A stretch of 64,000 nucleotides of DNA, taken from the NCBI GenBank assembly GCA_036005845.1, contig DASYQD010000150.1:1-64000 (forward strand). Direction: 5' to 3'. Source of the stretch: DASYQD01 sp036005845 (GTDB lineage Bacteria > Acidobacteriota > Thermoanaerobaculia > Multivoradales > JAIOJS01). The position numbers and the translations under genes are program-made. Below are positions 40,201-48,735 of this stretch, piece by piece. The stretch's first letter is position 1. Every line of letters starts with the position of its first letter. Under the pieces are notes generated by a model that searched no databases, had not been told where the DNA came from, and saw nothing but the letters and a program-made list of their open reading frames with translations.

Positions 40201-42381
40201 ATGGCGCGAGCGAAGCCGAGCACGACTAGCGAGCCGGCGGCCGCCATGCCCGCTGGCCCCGCGACGCTCACCATCCGCGACGACGTCGCCTGGCTCGTGT
40301 TCGACGCGCCGGGCAAGCGCGTCAACACCTTGTCGCGGCGGCTGACGGGCTGGTTCGAGGAGCAGCTCGCAGCGATCGCCTCGCAGCCGCTGCGCGGGCT
40401 CGTGCTGCGCTCGGGCAAGCCAGACACCTTCATCGCCGGTGCCGACGTCGAAGAGCTGGAGCAGCTCAGCGAGCGGGCGGATCCGGGACGAAAGAAAGAA
40501 GTGCGCGAGCTGCTGCGGCGCGGCCACGAGCTGTTCGGCCGCGTCGCGGCGCTGCCGTTTCCGACGGTGGCGGCGATCCACGGCGCCTGCATGGGCGGCG
40601 GCACCGAGCTGGCGTTGTGCTGCGACTGGCGCGTCGCCAGCGAGCACGAGAAGACGAAGATCGGGCTGCCCGAGGTACAGCTCGGCTTGATCCCCGGCCT
40701 CGGCGGCACGCAGCGGTTGCCACGTTTGATCGGCGTGCCGGCGGCGCTCGACCTCATCCTCACCGGCAAACAGGTGTCGGCATCGCGGGCGCGCAAGCTC
40801 GGGCTCGTCGACGAGACCTGCCACCCGGCGATCCTCGACCGCGTCGCGATCTCGCTGCTCGCGCGCGGCAAGCGCCGCGGCGGCGGCGCCGCAAAGACGG
40901 GCATCGGCGGCCGCGTCGCCGATCTCGTCGCCCGCTCGCCGCTCGGCGGCAAGCTCGTTTACGACAAGGCGCGCGCCGGCGTGCTGGAGAAGACCGGCGG
41001 CCACTACCCGGCGCCGCTGCGCGCCGTCGACGTGGTGGAGAAGGGGCTGCGGCTGCCGCTCGCGCAGGGGTTGCAGGTCGAGGCCGACGCCTTCGTCGAG
41101 CTGGTGGTCGGCGAGACCGCGAAGAGCCTCATCGGCATCTTCCGCATGAAGAACCGCGTCGAGGGCAAGGCGGCCGAGCTCGCCAAGTCGGCGCGGCCGG
41201 TGCCGCGCGCCGGCGTGATCGGCGCCGGGCTGATGGGCGCCGGCATCGCGCAAGGGATCGCCCACCGCGGCACGCCGGTCGTGCTCAAGGACAAGGACCT
41301 CGCCTCGCTCGCCCGCGGCATGAAGTACTGCGCCGACCGCGAAGGCGAGCTGGTGGCGCGGCGTCGGCAGACCGACGTCGAGGCGCGCGAGGCGATGGCG
41401 CGCCTCCATCCGACGATCGAGTACGAGCCGCTGCGCCACCTCGACTTCGTCGTCGAGGCCGTGTTCGAGGACGTTACCGTCAAGCACCAGGTGATCCGCG
41501 AAGTCGAAGCGGTGGCGCCGGAGTCGTTGATCTTCGCGTCGAACACCTCGACGATCCCCATCGCCGAGCTGGCGCAGGCGAGCGCGCGGCCGCAGCAGGT
41601 GGTCGGCATGCACTTCTTCTCGCCGGTGCACAAGATGCCGCTCGTGGAAGTCATTCGGCATCCGGCGACCGCGCCCGATGTCGTGGCGACGACCGTGGCG
41701 CTCGGCCGCGCCATGGGCAAGACGGTGATCGTCGTCGACGACGGCCCCGGGTTCTTCACCAGCCGCGTGCTGGGGCCGTTCCTCAACGAAGCGGTGTGGT
41801 GTCTCGTCGAAGGCGCCACGATCGAGGAGGTCGACGCCGCGCTCAAAGGATGGGGTTGGCCGGCGGGCGGGCTGCAACTGCTCGACGAGGTGGGCATCGA
41901 CGTCGCCTACCACGCCGGCCAGGTGCTCATCGCGCGGCTCGGCGACCGTATCGACGCGCCGCAAGCGTTCGAGCGGCTCATTGCCGACGGCCGCAAGGGG
42001 CGCAAGGCCGGTAAAGGTTTCTATCGCTACGGCGGCAAGGAGAAGGAGCCCGATCCCGCGGTGTACGGACTGCTCGGTTGGCAGCCACGGCCGCTGCCCG
42101 CCGCCGAGATCGCCGAGCGCTGCTGGCTGCAGATGCTCAACGAGGTGGCGCGCACGATCGAGGAGCGCATCGTCACCGATCCCGACGTCGTCGACATCGC
42201 CGTCATCTTCGGCCTCGGCTTCCCGCCCTTCCGCGGCGGCATCCTGCGCGAAGCCGACCGCGTCGGCCTCGACGTCATCGTCGAGCGCCTCGACGCCTAC
42301 GCCGCGAAGCACGGCAAGCGCCTGCAGCCGGCGCCGCTCCTGCGCGAGATGGCCGCGCGCGGCGAGCGCTTTCACCCCTGA
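40201..42381 (+). CDS. fadJ: Fatty-acid oxidation fusion: enoyl-CoA hydratase / 3-hydroxyacyl-CoA dehydrogenase
   Basis: A 726-residue bifunctional enzyme for two successive steps of beta-oxidation. The N-terminal crotonase domain (about 15-190) has the oxyanion-hole Gly in GADVEEL and the catalytic Glu residues in GGGTELAL and GLPEVQLGLIPGLGG. The dehydrogenase part (about 335-620) has VIGAGLMGAGIAQ, ASNTSTIPI and HFFSPVHKMPLVEV with its His, then C-terminal GFGLGFPPFRGG-like repeat. It is a FadJ/FadB-like arrangement; no thiolase lies next to it. A GGAGG site precedes the ATG. It is followed by a heme-pathway gene after 32 nt. Confidence 0.93.
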   Translation: MARAKPSTTSEPAAAMPAGPATLTIRDDVAWLVFDAPGKRVNTLSRRLTGWFEEQLAAIASQPLRGLVLRSGKPDTFIAGADVEELEQLSERADPGRKKEVRELLRRGHELFGRVAALPFPTVAAIHGACMGGGTELALCCDWRVASEHEKTKIGLPEVQLGLIPGLGGTQRLPRLIGVPAALDLILTGKQVSASRARKLGLVDETCHPAILDRVAISLLARGKRRGGGAAKTGIGGRVADLVARSPLGGKLVYDKARAGVLEKTGGHYPAPLRAVDVVEKGLRLPLAQGLQVEADAFVELVVGETAKSLIGIFRMKNRVEGKAAELAKSARPVPRAGVIGAGLMGAGIAQGIAHRGTPVVLKDKDLASLARGMKYCADREGELVARRRQTDVEAREAMARLHPTIEYEPLRHLDFVVEAVFEDVTVKHQVIREVEAVAPESLIFASNTSTIPIAELAQASARPQQVVGMHFFSPVHKMPLVEVIRHPATAPDVVATTVALGRAMGKTVIVVDDGPGFFTSRVLGPFLNEAVWCLVEGATIEEVDAALKGWGWPAGGLQLLDEVGIDVAYHAGQVLIARLGDRIDAPQAFERLIADGRKGRKAGKGFYRYGGKEKEPDPAVYGLLGWQPRPLPAAEIAERCWLQMLNEVARTIEERIVTDPDVVDIAVIFGLGFPPFRGGILREADRVGLDVIVERLDAYAAKHGKRLQPAPLLREMAARGERFHP

Positions 42382-42413
42382 CTGCGGAACGGGCCGGCGA
42401 GCGACGCGGTGCG

Positions 42414-43754
42414 ATGACGGAGCAGCGCGACGCGGTCGTGATCGGTGGTGGGGTGTCGGGGCTTGCCGCCGGTTTTCACCTCGCGCGCGCCGGGGTCGCG
42501 GTGACGCTGCTCGAGGCGAGCGAGCGGCTCGGCGGCCTGCTCGAGACGCGGCGCGAGGGCGAGTGGGTGGTCGAGCTGGGGCCCAACACGGTGGCCGAGC
42601 GACGGCCGCTCGCGGAGCTGATCGAGCAAGCCGGGCTCGGGGCGGAGCGCCTGCACGCATCGCCGGCCGCTTCGCGGCGTTATCTCTGGCGGCGCGGCGC
42701 CTTGCATCCGCTGCCGCAGTCGCCGCCCCAAATCCTCACCTCGCCGCTGCTTTCCTGGCGCGGCAAGGCGAAGCTGGCGCGCGAGCCGTGGGCGCCTGCC
42801 GCAGCGGCGGGGCGCGAGGAGTCGGTCGCCGAGTTCGTACGGCGCCGCTTCGGCGCCGAGGCGCTGGAGGTGTTCGCGGCGCCGTTCGTCGCCGGCATCT
42901 TCGCCGGCGACCCGGAGCGGCTGTCGATGCGGTGGACGCTGCCACGCGTGCTCGCTTTCGAGCACGGGCACGGCAGCGTGCTGCGCGCACTGCGCGCGGC
43001 GCGCCGCGCCGGTGCCACCGGGCTGCGGCAGCCGGTGGTCAGCTTCCGCGGCGGCCTGTCGACGCTCACCGAGCGGCTCGCCGCGGCGATCCCAGACGTG
43101 CGGCGCGGCGCCCGCGTCGACGCGGTACGGCGCGATGGCGACGGCTTCGTCGTCGAGAGCACGGCGGGCGCCTTGGCTGCCAAGCACGTCGTCGTAGCTG
43201 TGCCGGCGCCGCAGACTGCCTGCCTGCTCTTTCCGGCGAGCGACGGCAGGAGCGCCGGCCTCGCCGAGCTTCCCTATGCACCCGTTGCCGTTGTCGCGCT
43301 CGGCTACCCGCGCGCAGACGTCGCGCATCCGCTCGATGGCTTCGGCTTCCTCGCCGCACCCGGGTCGGGGTTGCGCCTCCTCGGCTGTCTCTTCAGCTCC
43401 ACCCTCTTCGCCGATCGCGCGCCCGCCGCCCACGTGCTACTCACCTGCTTCCTCGGCGGCCGCACGGCGCCCGAGCTCGCCGAGCTCGACGACGCCGAGC
43501 TCGTGCGCATCGCCGCCGACGACGTGACGCTCACCCTCGGCGCGCGAGCGGAGCCGGTATTCACGGCCGTCCGCAAGACCCGGCGCGCCATCCCGCAGTA
43601 CGAGCTCGGCCACCAGCGCTTCGTCGATCTCGCCGCCGACCTCGCACGCCTGCTCCCCGGCCTCCACCTCGCCGGCAACTGGCTCCGCGGCGCGGGCGTC
43701 GCCGACTGCGTCGAGCGCGCCGCGGCAATCGCTACGCAGATTTGCAGATCATGA
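42414..43754 (+). CDS. hemG: Protoporphyrinogen oxidase (FAD, oxygen-dependent type)
   Basis: A 446-residue flavoenzyme of the HemY/PPOX type (also named hemG in some databases), which oxidises protoporphyrinogen (or coproporphyrinogen) IX in heme synthesis. GGGVSGLAAGFHLARAG binds FAD, followed by LLEASERLGG and ELGPNTV. The fold continues with a FVAGIFAGDPERLSMR block and ends with LHLAGNWLRGAGVADCVERA, the typical FAD-closing motif. The length is normal. The other heme genes are not in the window. The ATG is preferred because the conserved FAD motif begins ten codons later. A vapBC module follows. Confidence 0.92.
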   Translation: MTEQRDAVVIGGGVSGLAAGFHLARAGVAVTLLEASERLGGLLETRREGEWVVELGPNTVAERRPLAELIEQAGLGAERLHASPAASRRYLWRRGALHPLPQSPPQILTSPLLSWRGKAKLAREPWAPAAAAGREESVAEFVRRRFGAEALEVFAAPFVAGIFAGDPERLSMRWTLPRVLAFEHGHGSVLRALRAARRAGATGLRQPVVSFRGGLSTLTERLAAAIPDVRRGARVDAVRRDGDGFVVESTAGALAAKHVVVAVPAPQTACLLFPASDGRSAGLAELPYAPVAVVALGYPRADVAHPLDGFGFLAAPGSGLRLLGCLFSSTLFADRAPAAHVLLTCFLGGRTAPELAELDDAELVRIAADDVTLTLGARAEPVFTAVRKTRRAIPQYELGHQRFVDLAADLARLLPGLHLAGNWLRGAGVADCVERAAAIATQICRS

Positions 43755-43760
43755 TATGTT
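43755..43760 (+). promoter_or_regulatory. -10 box (TATGTT) of the vapBC operon at 43.8 kb
   Basis: It ends 7 nt before the antitoxin ATG and overlaps the end of the upstream gene. It contains an earlier in-frame ATG (43756), which is therefore unlikely to be used. Confidence 0.5.
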
Positions 43761-43767
43761 TTGCTGC

Positions 43768-44007
43768 ATGAGAACGACGTTGGATCTCGACGACGAGCTG
43801 GTGAAGGAGATCAAGCGACGCGCGGCCGACTCGGGTCGAACGATGACGCAAGAGCTCGAAGACGTGCTGCGCGAGGGTCTGCGGAGTCGCGCTCCCGAGG
43901 GCAAACCCTTTCGCCTGCGGCTGCCCGTGTTCAAAGGCAAGCTTCTCCCGGGAGTGGACCTCAACGACCGTGACTCTCTGTACGACATCATGGAAGGGCG
44001 GCGTTGA
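43768..44007 (+). CDS. vapB: VapB-type antitoxin (ribbon-helix-helix)
   Basis: A 79-residue protein. The N-terminus MRTTLDLDDELVKEIKRRAA is a typical ribbon-helix-helix DNA-binding element that represses the operon; the C-terminal part, with FRLRLPVFKGKLLPGVDLND, would cover the toxin active site. The toxin gene starts inside its stop codon (TTGA overlap). The start follows a -10 box by 7 nt. Confidence 0.9.
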   Translation: MRTTLDLDDELVKEIKRRAADSGRTMTQELEDVLREGLRSRAPEGKPFRLRLPVFKGKLLPGVDLNDRDSLYDIMEGRR

Positions 44008-44441
44008 TCGCGGTCGACACCAACCTTCTCGTTCACGCCTATCGTGAAGAGAGCGAGCACTTCCGCGCGGCGCTGACGCGTTTGACCCAGCTCGCCGAGG
44101 GGGACCTGCCCTGGGGCCTTCCCGTGTTCTGTCTCGCCGAGTTCGTACGTGTCGTCACCCACCCGCGCATCTTTTCCCCCACGTCGCCGCTCGATCGCGC
44201 CCTCGAGTTCATTGAGCGCCTGCTGGCCGCACCGTCGGCAAGAGTGCTCCACCCTGGTCCGCGCTATCCGAAGCTATTCCTCGAAAGCGTGCGCGCCGGC
44301 GACGCGCGCGGCAACTTGGCCTTCGACGCTCAGATTGCAGCTGTCTGTCTCGAACACGGCGCACGAGATCTGTTGACGCTCGACCGCGACTTTGCGCGGT
44401 TCCCTCAGCTCTCGGTAGTCCCAACGTCGCCACCGAGCTGA
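44004..44441 (+). CDS. vapC: VapC toxin (PIN-domain RNase)
   Basis: A 145-residue PIN-domain RNase. IAVDTNLLVHAY carries the first acidic residue, LAEF the second (Glu), FDAQIAAVCLEHG the third and LTLDRDFARFP the last, so the active site is complete. VapC toxins cut tRNA or rRNA when not held by VapB. The TTG start overlaps the VapB stop by 4 nt. It converges on the PD40-kinase gene 14 nt away. Confidence 0.92.
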   Translation: MIAVDTNLLVHAYREESEHFRAALTRLTQLAEGDLPWGLPVFCLAEFVRVVTHPRIFSPTSPLDRALEFIERLLAAPSARVLHPGPRYPKLFLESVRAGDARGNLAFDAQIAAVCLEHGARDLLTLDRDFARFPQLSVVPTSPPS

Positions 44442-44455
44442 TCGCGGGCGCTGAC

Positions 44456-47149
44456 TCAGCCCGCTGCCGTGCCCGCGCCGCCCAGCACGACCTGGATCGG
44501 CGCCGAGAGATCGGGCCCGCTCGCCGAGTCGATGAGGAAGCGCTGGCCGTCGGGCGCCGCCAGGTAGGGCGAGGCGCCCTTCAAGATCGAGCGCCGGATG
44601 TGGGTCACGAACAGCGCGCGCGGCGCCGCGGCGTTGAAGGTCGCCGCCTTCTCGTCCACCGCCACCGCCATCAGCTCGAGGTCGGGCGCCAGGTAGTAGA
44701 GCTCGCGCCCGTCGCGGCGCCACTGCGGCAGGTAGCCGCCTGCCGTCGACACCTGCCACTTCGCGGCCGAGGGCGGCATCGTCTGCACGTAGACCTCGCT
44801 GCGCCCCGACTCGTCCGAGATGTAGGCGATGAAGCGGCCGTCGGGCGAGAAGCGCGGCTGCAGCTCGTCGGCCTCGCTGCGCAGCAGCACCCGCGGCAAA
44901 CGCTGCGGCATCGCCAGCACCCACACGTCGGACTTGGTGCGCGGGTCGCGGCGCGTGAACGCCAGCTGCTTGCCGTCGCGCGACCAATCCTCGGGGAAGT
45001 CCCACAAGTCCGATCGCAGCAGCCGCGTCTCCTCGCCCGAGCCGTTGGCCGCCTTCTCGTAGAGGTTGTAGCGGCCGTCACGGTCGGAGGTGAAGGCGAT
45101 GCGGCGGCCGTCGGGGCTCCACACCGGGTAGATGTCGTTCCAGCGGTTGAAGGTGAGCCGCGTCGATCCAGCCGTTGAACTGTCTTTAGAACCCTGGCCG
45201 GCGAGGTCGAGCAGCCGCAGGCCGCCCACGGTCGAGCCCCGCTCGGTGACGCTCCGCGCCAGCCGGCGGCCGTCGGGCGCCAGCGCCACCACGCTGCCGA
45301 CGCCCGGCTCGCCGAGCGCGCCCAGCTCGTGCCCTTCGCGGTCGAACCACGCGAGCCGCGTCAGCTCGTTGCCGCCGCGGCGGTAGGCGACGATACCGTC
45401 GGCGGCCGCGAAGGCGCGCAGGCCGTCGATGTCGGGGTCGCGCCAGATGCCCTCGGCGAGCGGCTGCGGCTCACCCGACAACGTCAGCTTGACGGGATCG
45501 ACGTGCTGCTCGAGCAGCGTCTCGCCGCGCACGAAGAGAAGCAGTCCCGGCGGCGAGTAGAGGGCGCCCGAATCCGCGGCGAGCAGGCGCGTCCCGGCCC
45601 CGCCGTCGATCGACGCCGACTGCAGCGACAGCCGCTCGCGCTCGCCCGACAGCACGAGGTAGACGACGTGCTTGCCGTCGGGCAGGCAGGTGGGCCAGCG
45701 ATGCGACGACTCGCTGTGCGCCTTGTCGAGATGCGTCAGCGGCGTCGTGGCGCCGCCGTCGGCGGCGATGCGATAAATGCCGTCGCCCGGGTTGGGCGCG
45801 AAGACGATGACGTCGTCCTTCGTCCAGCAGCCGCCGCGCGCGTCGGAGATGTCGGCGAGGGCGCGCGGCGGCCCGCCCGCCACCTCGACGCGCATCAGCC
45901 GCCGCTGCGCGAAGAAGCCGAGCGAGCGCCCGTCGGGCGACCAGAACGGCAGCGACGCGTCCTCGGTGCCCTGCAGCACGCGCGCCTCGCTCTCCTCGAG
46001 CGACCGCACCCAGAGCCGCGGCACGCCGTCGTCGCCCCAGGCCGTAAAGGCGACGTTCTTGCCGTCGGTCGAGAGCGCCAGCGGCCCGGTCGTCGCCGTC
46101 CCTGCCGGCGGCAGGATGGCGAGCCGCAGCGGCTTGCCGGCGACCGCGTTGCCGCTGCGGCCGCGCAGCACGACGCCCAGCAGCGCCAGGGTGCCGACCA
46201 GCAGCAGCGCCACCGCGGTGGCCCAGCCCATGCGCTCGACGCGGCGCGTCCGCGACGCCGCGGTCGCCGCGGCGACCGGTGCCGTCGCCTCGCCCACCGC
46301 CTCGAGCGCCAGCCGAACGTCGTGCGCCGACTGCCAGCGGTCGTCGGGGTCCTTCTCCAGACAGATGCGCACGATGCGTTCGAGGCCGGGCGGCGTCAGC
46401 GGCTGCAGCGAGGTGACGGGCGCCGGCTGCCGTTCGAGGATCGAGGCGATCAGGCTCGCCTGGCTCGACCCGTCGAAGGCGCGGATGCCGGTCGCCATCT
46501 CGTAGAGCACGGCGCCGAAGGCGAAGACGTCCGAGCGCGCGTCGACCGGGTTGCCTTCGAGCTGCTCGGGCGCCATGTAGTGGATGGTGCCGACGAGCAT
46601 GCCGACGCCGGTGAGCGGCGTATGGGTGGGGAGGCCCGCCGGCGTCGTCAGCTGCACCGGCTGCGCGCTGCCCGGCGCCGGCTTGGCGATGCCGAAGTCG
46701 AGCAGCTTCGCTCCCGTCTTCGTCAGCATCACGTTGGCGGGCTTCAGGTCGCGGTGGACGATGCCTTGGCGGTGCGCGCGCTCGAGCGCGGCGGCGATCT
46801 CGACCCCGACGCGCAGCACCTGGTCGACGGGCAGCGGCCCGCGGGCGAGGCGCCGCGCCAGCGTCTCGCCCTCGAGGTGCTCCATCACCAGGTACTCGAT
46901 GCCTTCGTGGTTGCCGACGTCGAAGAGGGCGCAGATGTTGGGATGGTTGAGCGACGAGATCGCCCGCGCCTCGCGCTCGAGGCGGCTCCGGCGGTCGGGA
47001 TCGGCGGCGAAGGCGCGCGGCAGCACCTTGATCGCCACCGTGCGGTCGAGCCGCGTATCGCGGGCGCGGTACACCTCGCCCATGCCGCCGACGCCGAGCA
47101 GCGTGTTGAGCTCGTAAGGGCCCAGCCGAGTGCCGTTCGGCAAGGTCAT
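44456..47149 (-). CDS. PknB-type Ser/Thr kinase with C-terminal WD40-like (PD40/TolB) propeller
   Basis: An 897-residue membrane kinase. The kinase domain (about 10-280) is complete: GVGGMGEVYRA, VAIK, HRDLKPAN, DFG and APE. A transmembrane helix (about 308-330) leads to a large extracytoplasmic part with six or more PD40 repeats of the type (F)SPDGRxIAF.S...G (for example WSPDGRRIAFTSDRDG, FSPDGRFIAYISDESG), forming a TolB-like propeller. This combination is very frequent in Acidobacteriota, where it is thought to sense envelope signals. The short 16-nt leader behind TATACT has no strong ribosome site. Confidence 0.93.
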   Translation of the reverse strand: MTLPNGTRLGPYELNTLLGVGGMGEVYRARDTRLDRTVAIKVLPRAFAADPDRRSRLEREARAISSLNHPNICALFDVGNHEGIEYLVMEHLEGETLARRLARGPLPVDQVLRVGVEIAAALERAHRQGIVHRDLKPANVMLTKTGAKLLDFGIAKPAPGSAQPVQLTTPAGLPTHTPLTGVGMLVGTIHYMAPEQLEGNPVDARSDVFAFGAVLYEMATGIRAFDGSSQASLIASILERQPAPVTSLQPLTPPGLERIVRICLEKDPDDRWQSAHDVRLALEAVGEATAPVAAATAASRTRRVERMGWATAVALLLVGTLALLGVVLRGRSGNAVAGKPLRLAILPPAGTATTGPLALSTDGKNVAFTAWGDDGVPRLWVRSLEESEARVLQGTEDASLPFWSPDGRSLGFFAQRRLMRVEVAGGPPRALADISDARGGCWTKDDVIVFAPNPGDGIYRIAADGGATTPLTHLDKAHSESSHRWPTCLPDGKHVVYLVLSGERERLSLQSASIDGGAGTRLLAADSGALYSPPGLLLFVRGETLLEQHVDPVKLTLSGEPQPLAEGIWRDPDIDGLRAFAAADGIVAYRRGGNELTRLAWFDREGHELGALGEPGVGSVVALAPDGRRLARSVTERGSTVGGLRLLDLAGQGSKDSSTAGSTRLTFNRWNDIYPVWSPDGRRIAFTSDRDGRYNLYEKAANGSGEETRLLRSDLWDFPEDWSRDGKQLAFTRRDPRTKSDVWVLAMPQRLPRVLLRSEADELQPRFSPDGRFIAYISDESGRSEVYVQTMPPSAAKWQVSTAGGYLPQWRRDGRELYYLAPDLELMAVAVDEKAATFNAAAPRALFVTHIRRSILKGASPYLAAPDGQRFLIDSASGPDLSAPIQVVLGGAGTAAG

Positions 47150-47165
47150 ATGCGGTGGAGGCCGC

Positions 47166-47171
47166 AGTATA
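47166..47171 (-). promoter_or_regulatory. -10 box (TATACT) of the PD40-kinase gene
   Basis: It ends 16 nt before the ATG, giving a very short leader without a good Shine-Dalgarno sequence. Confidence 0.45.
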
Positions 47172-47276
47172 GCGGCGCTTCCGAACCTCCCGGCCGTGGC
47201 ATCCGCATTGCTCCGTCAGCCGCCGGCGTACGTGGCAGGCGATGGTGCCTGCCCCGAGCGAGAAGGGATTCGACCC

Positions 47277-47879
47277 ATGGAAATGGACTCACTACAGAAG
47301 CTCTACGAAGACCACCTCAAGGACCTGCACAGCGTCGAGCGCCAGATCATCCAGGCGCTGCCGAAGATGATCAAGGCCGCCGAGGACGAGGAGCTCAGCT
47401 CGGCGCTCGAAGAGCACCTCGAGGTGACGCGCGAGCAGCTCACCCGCCTCGACGACATCTTCGAGAAGCTCGGCAAGCGCGGCACCGGCAAGAAGTGCAA
47501 GGGCATGGAAGGCATCCTCGAAGAGGGCAAGGAGCTGCTCGAGAAGGACGCCGACGCCGACGTGCTCGATGCCGGCATCATCTCGGCCGCGCAGCACGTC
47601 GAGCACTACGAGATGGCGGGCTACGGCACGGCGGCCACCTACGCGCGGCTGCTCGGCGAGCGCGAGGCGGAGAAGCTCCTGCGCCAGAGCCTCGACGAGG
47701 AGAAGGAAGCCGACCAGAAGCTCAGCCAGCTCGCCGAGAGCCGCATCAACCTGGAAGCCACCGACGGCGACGGCGTCCAGGCCGCGAACGGCAACTCGAG
47801 GAGCGGCTCGAGCAAGAGCTCGCGCGGCAAACGGCGGAACAACAGCAGCGGCACGTCGCCGCGGCTGATGCGCGTGTAG
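47277..47879 (+). CDS. DUF892 (YciE/YciF-like) ferritin-like protein
   Basis: A 200-residue protein. The N-terminal LQKLYEDHLKDLHSVERQI is the typical opening of the DUF892 family, a four-helix ferritin-like fold with conserved Glu and His residues along the helices (for example EEHLEVTREQ and AAQHVEHYEMAGYG). Members are stress-induced in enterobacteria. The last ~45 residues (NGNSRSGSSKSSRGKRRNN) are Ser/Arg/Lys-rich and unusual for the family, perhaps a disordered nucleic-acid-binding tail. ATG with AAGGGA upstream; the second Met is two codons later. Confidence 0.87.
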   Translation: MEMDSLQKLYEDHLKDLHSVERQIIQALPKMIKAAEDEELSSALEEHLEVTREQLTRLDDIFEKLGKRGTGKKCKGMEGILEEGKELLEKDADADVLDAGIISAAQHVEHYEMAGYGTAATYARLLGEREAEKLLRQSLDEEKEADQKLSQLAESRINLEATDGDGVQAANGNSRSGSSKSSRGKRRNNSSGTSPRLMRV

Positions 47880-47885
47880 TCGGCT

Positions 47886-48671
47886 CTAGCGCCCGGCCAG
47901 GGCGGCGCGCGCGGCGTCGCCCGCCGGCGTCAGCTCGAACAGGTGCGGCGGCGGCTGCCTCTCGTCCAGCGAGAGCAGCCGCACGCGCACCGGCGTGCGC
48001 CCGCCGACGAGGTCCTTGGCGACGGTGACCGCCGGCACGGGACGCGGGCCCGGCCGCCACTCGGCAAGCTCGACGACGCGCGCCACGCGGCCGTTGGCGA
48101 GCTGGTAGTCGATGCGTGCCGGGCGTCGCGTGGCGGCGCGCACCACGTAGGCGGCGCGCGGGTAGGGGAGGTTGGCGCGCTTGGCCTTCAGCGAGAAGGT
48201 GACGAGGGCGGCGGCACCCGTGCCTTGGCGGGTCACGTCCTCGAGCGTGAAATCGCGCGCGTAGCTGAGGCCGACGAGCTCCTGCAAACTCACGCCGGCG
48301 GCGAGGCGGCTCGCCGTGCCGAGCTTCACCGGCCGCGCGCCGCGCGCCAATAGCCACGTGCCTTCGGGGCGCTGGAGGAAGCTCTTGCCGTTCTGCCTGG
48401 GGTCGAGGAAGCGGACGAGCGCGAGGTTGCCGTCGCGCCACACCGCGAAGCTCGCGGCGCCGGGGCCGGCGAGCGGCTCGACTTTCACCTCGCTGCGGAA
48501 CGCCGCCGGCATGGCGCCGCCGAGGTCGGCGGCGGCGAGCAGCTCGCGATCCGCGGCGGTCGGAGGCGCCGCGGCGGCCGGCGCGGCGACAGCGAGCGCC
48601 ACCAGCGCGGCGGCGAGGGCCAGCACCACCCAGCGTAGGCCCGTGCGCAGCGGGCGGCGGTGGTCGCACAT
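47886..48671 (-). CDS. LolA-fold exported protein (outer-membrane lipoprotein-sorting type)
   Basis: A 261-residue protein with a basic N-terminus and a long Ala/Val signal segment (about 12-35). The mature domain has the alternating strands of LolA-like proteins: VWRDGNLALVRFLDPRQNGKSF, a short WLL strand and YARDFTLEDV, then AYVVRAATRRPARIDYQL, as in the 'outer membrane lipoprotein-sorting protein' family. Such proteins bind hydrophobic cargo in the periplasm, often next to RND-type permeases, but none is adjacent here. No Shine-Dalgarno is clear. It lies 64 nt after the M28 peptidase gene. Confidence 0.7.
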   Translation of the reverse strand: MCDHRRPLRTGLRWVVLALAAALVALAVAAPAAAAPPTAADRELLAAADLGGAMPAAFRSEVKVEPLAGPGAASFAVWRDGNLALVRFLDPRQNGKSFLQRPEGTWLLARGARPVKLGTASRLAAGVSLQELVGLSYARDFTLEDVTRQGTGAAALVTFSLKAKRANLPYPRAAYVVRAATRRPARIDYQLANGRVARVVELAEWRPGPRPVPAVTVAKDLVGGRTPVRVRLLSLDERQPPPHLFELTPAGDAARAALAGR

Positions 48672-48735
48672 GCTGGAAACAACGTCTCGGCGTGTGGCGG
48701 GATTCCAGGCCGCACGCGTCGAGCGACGAGGCGCC

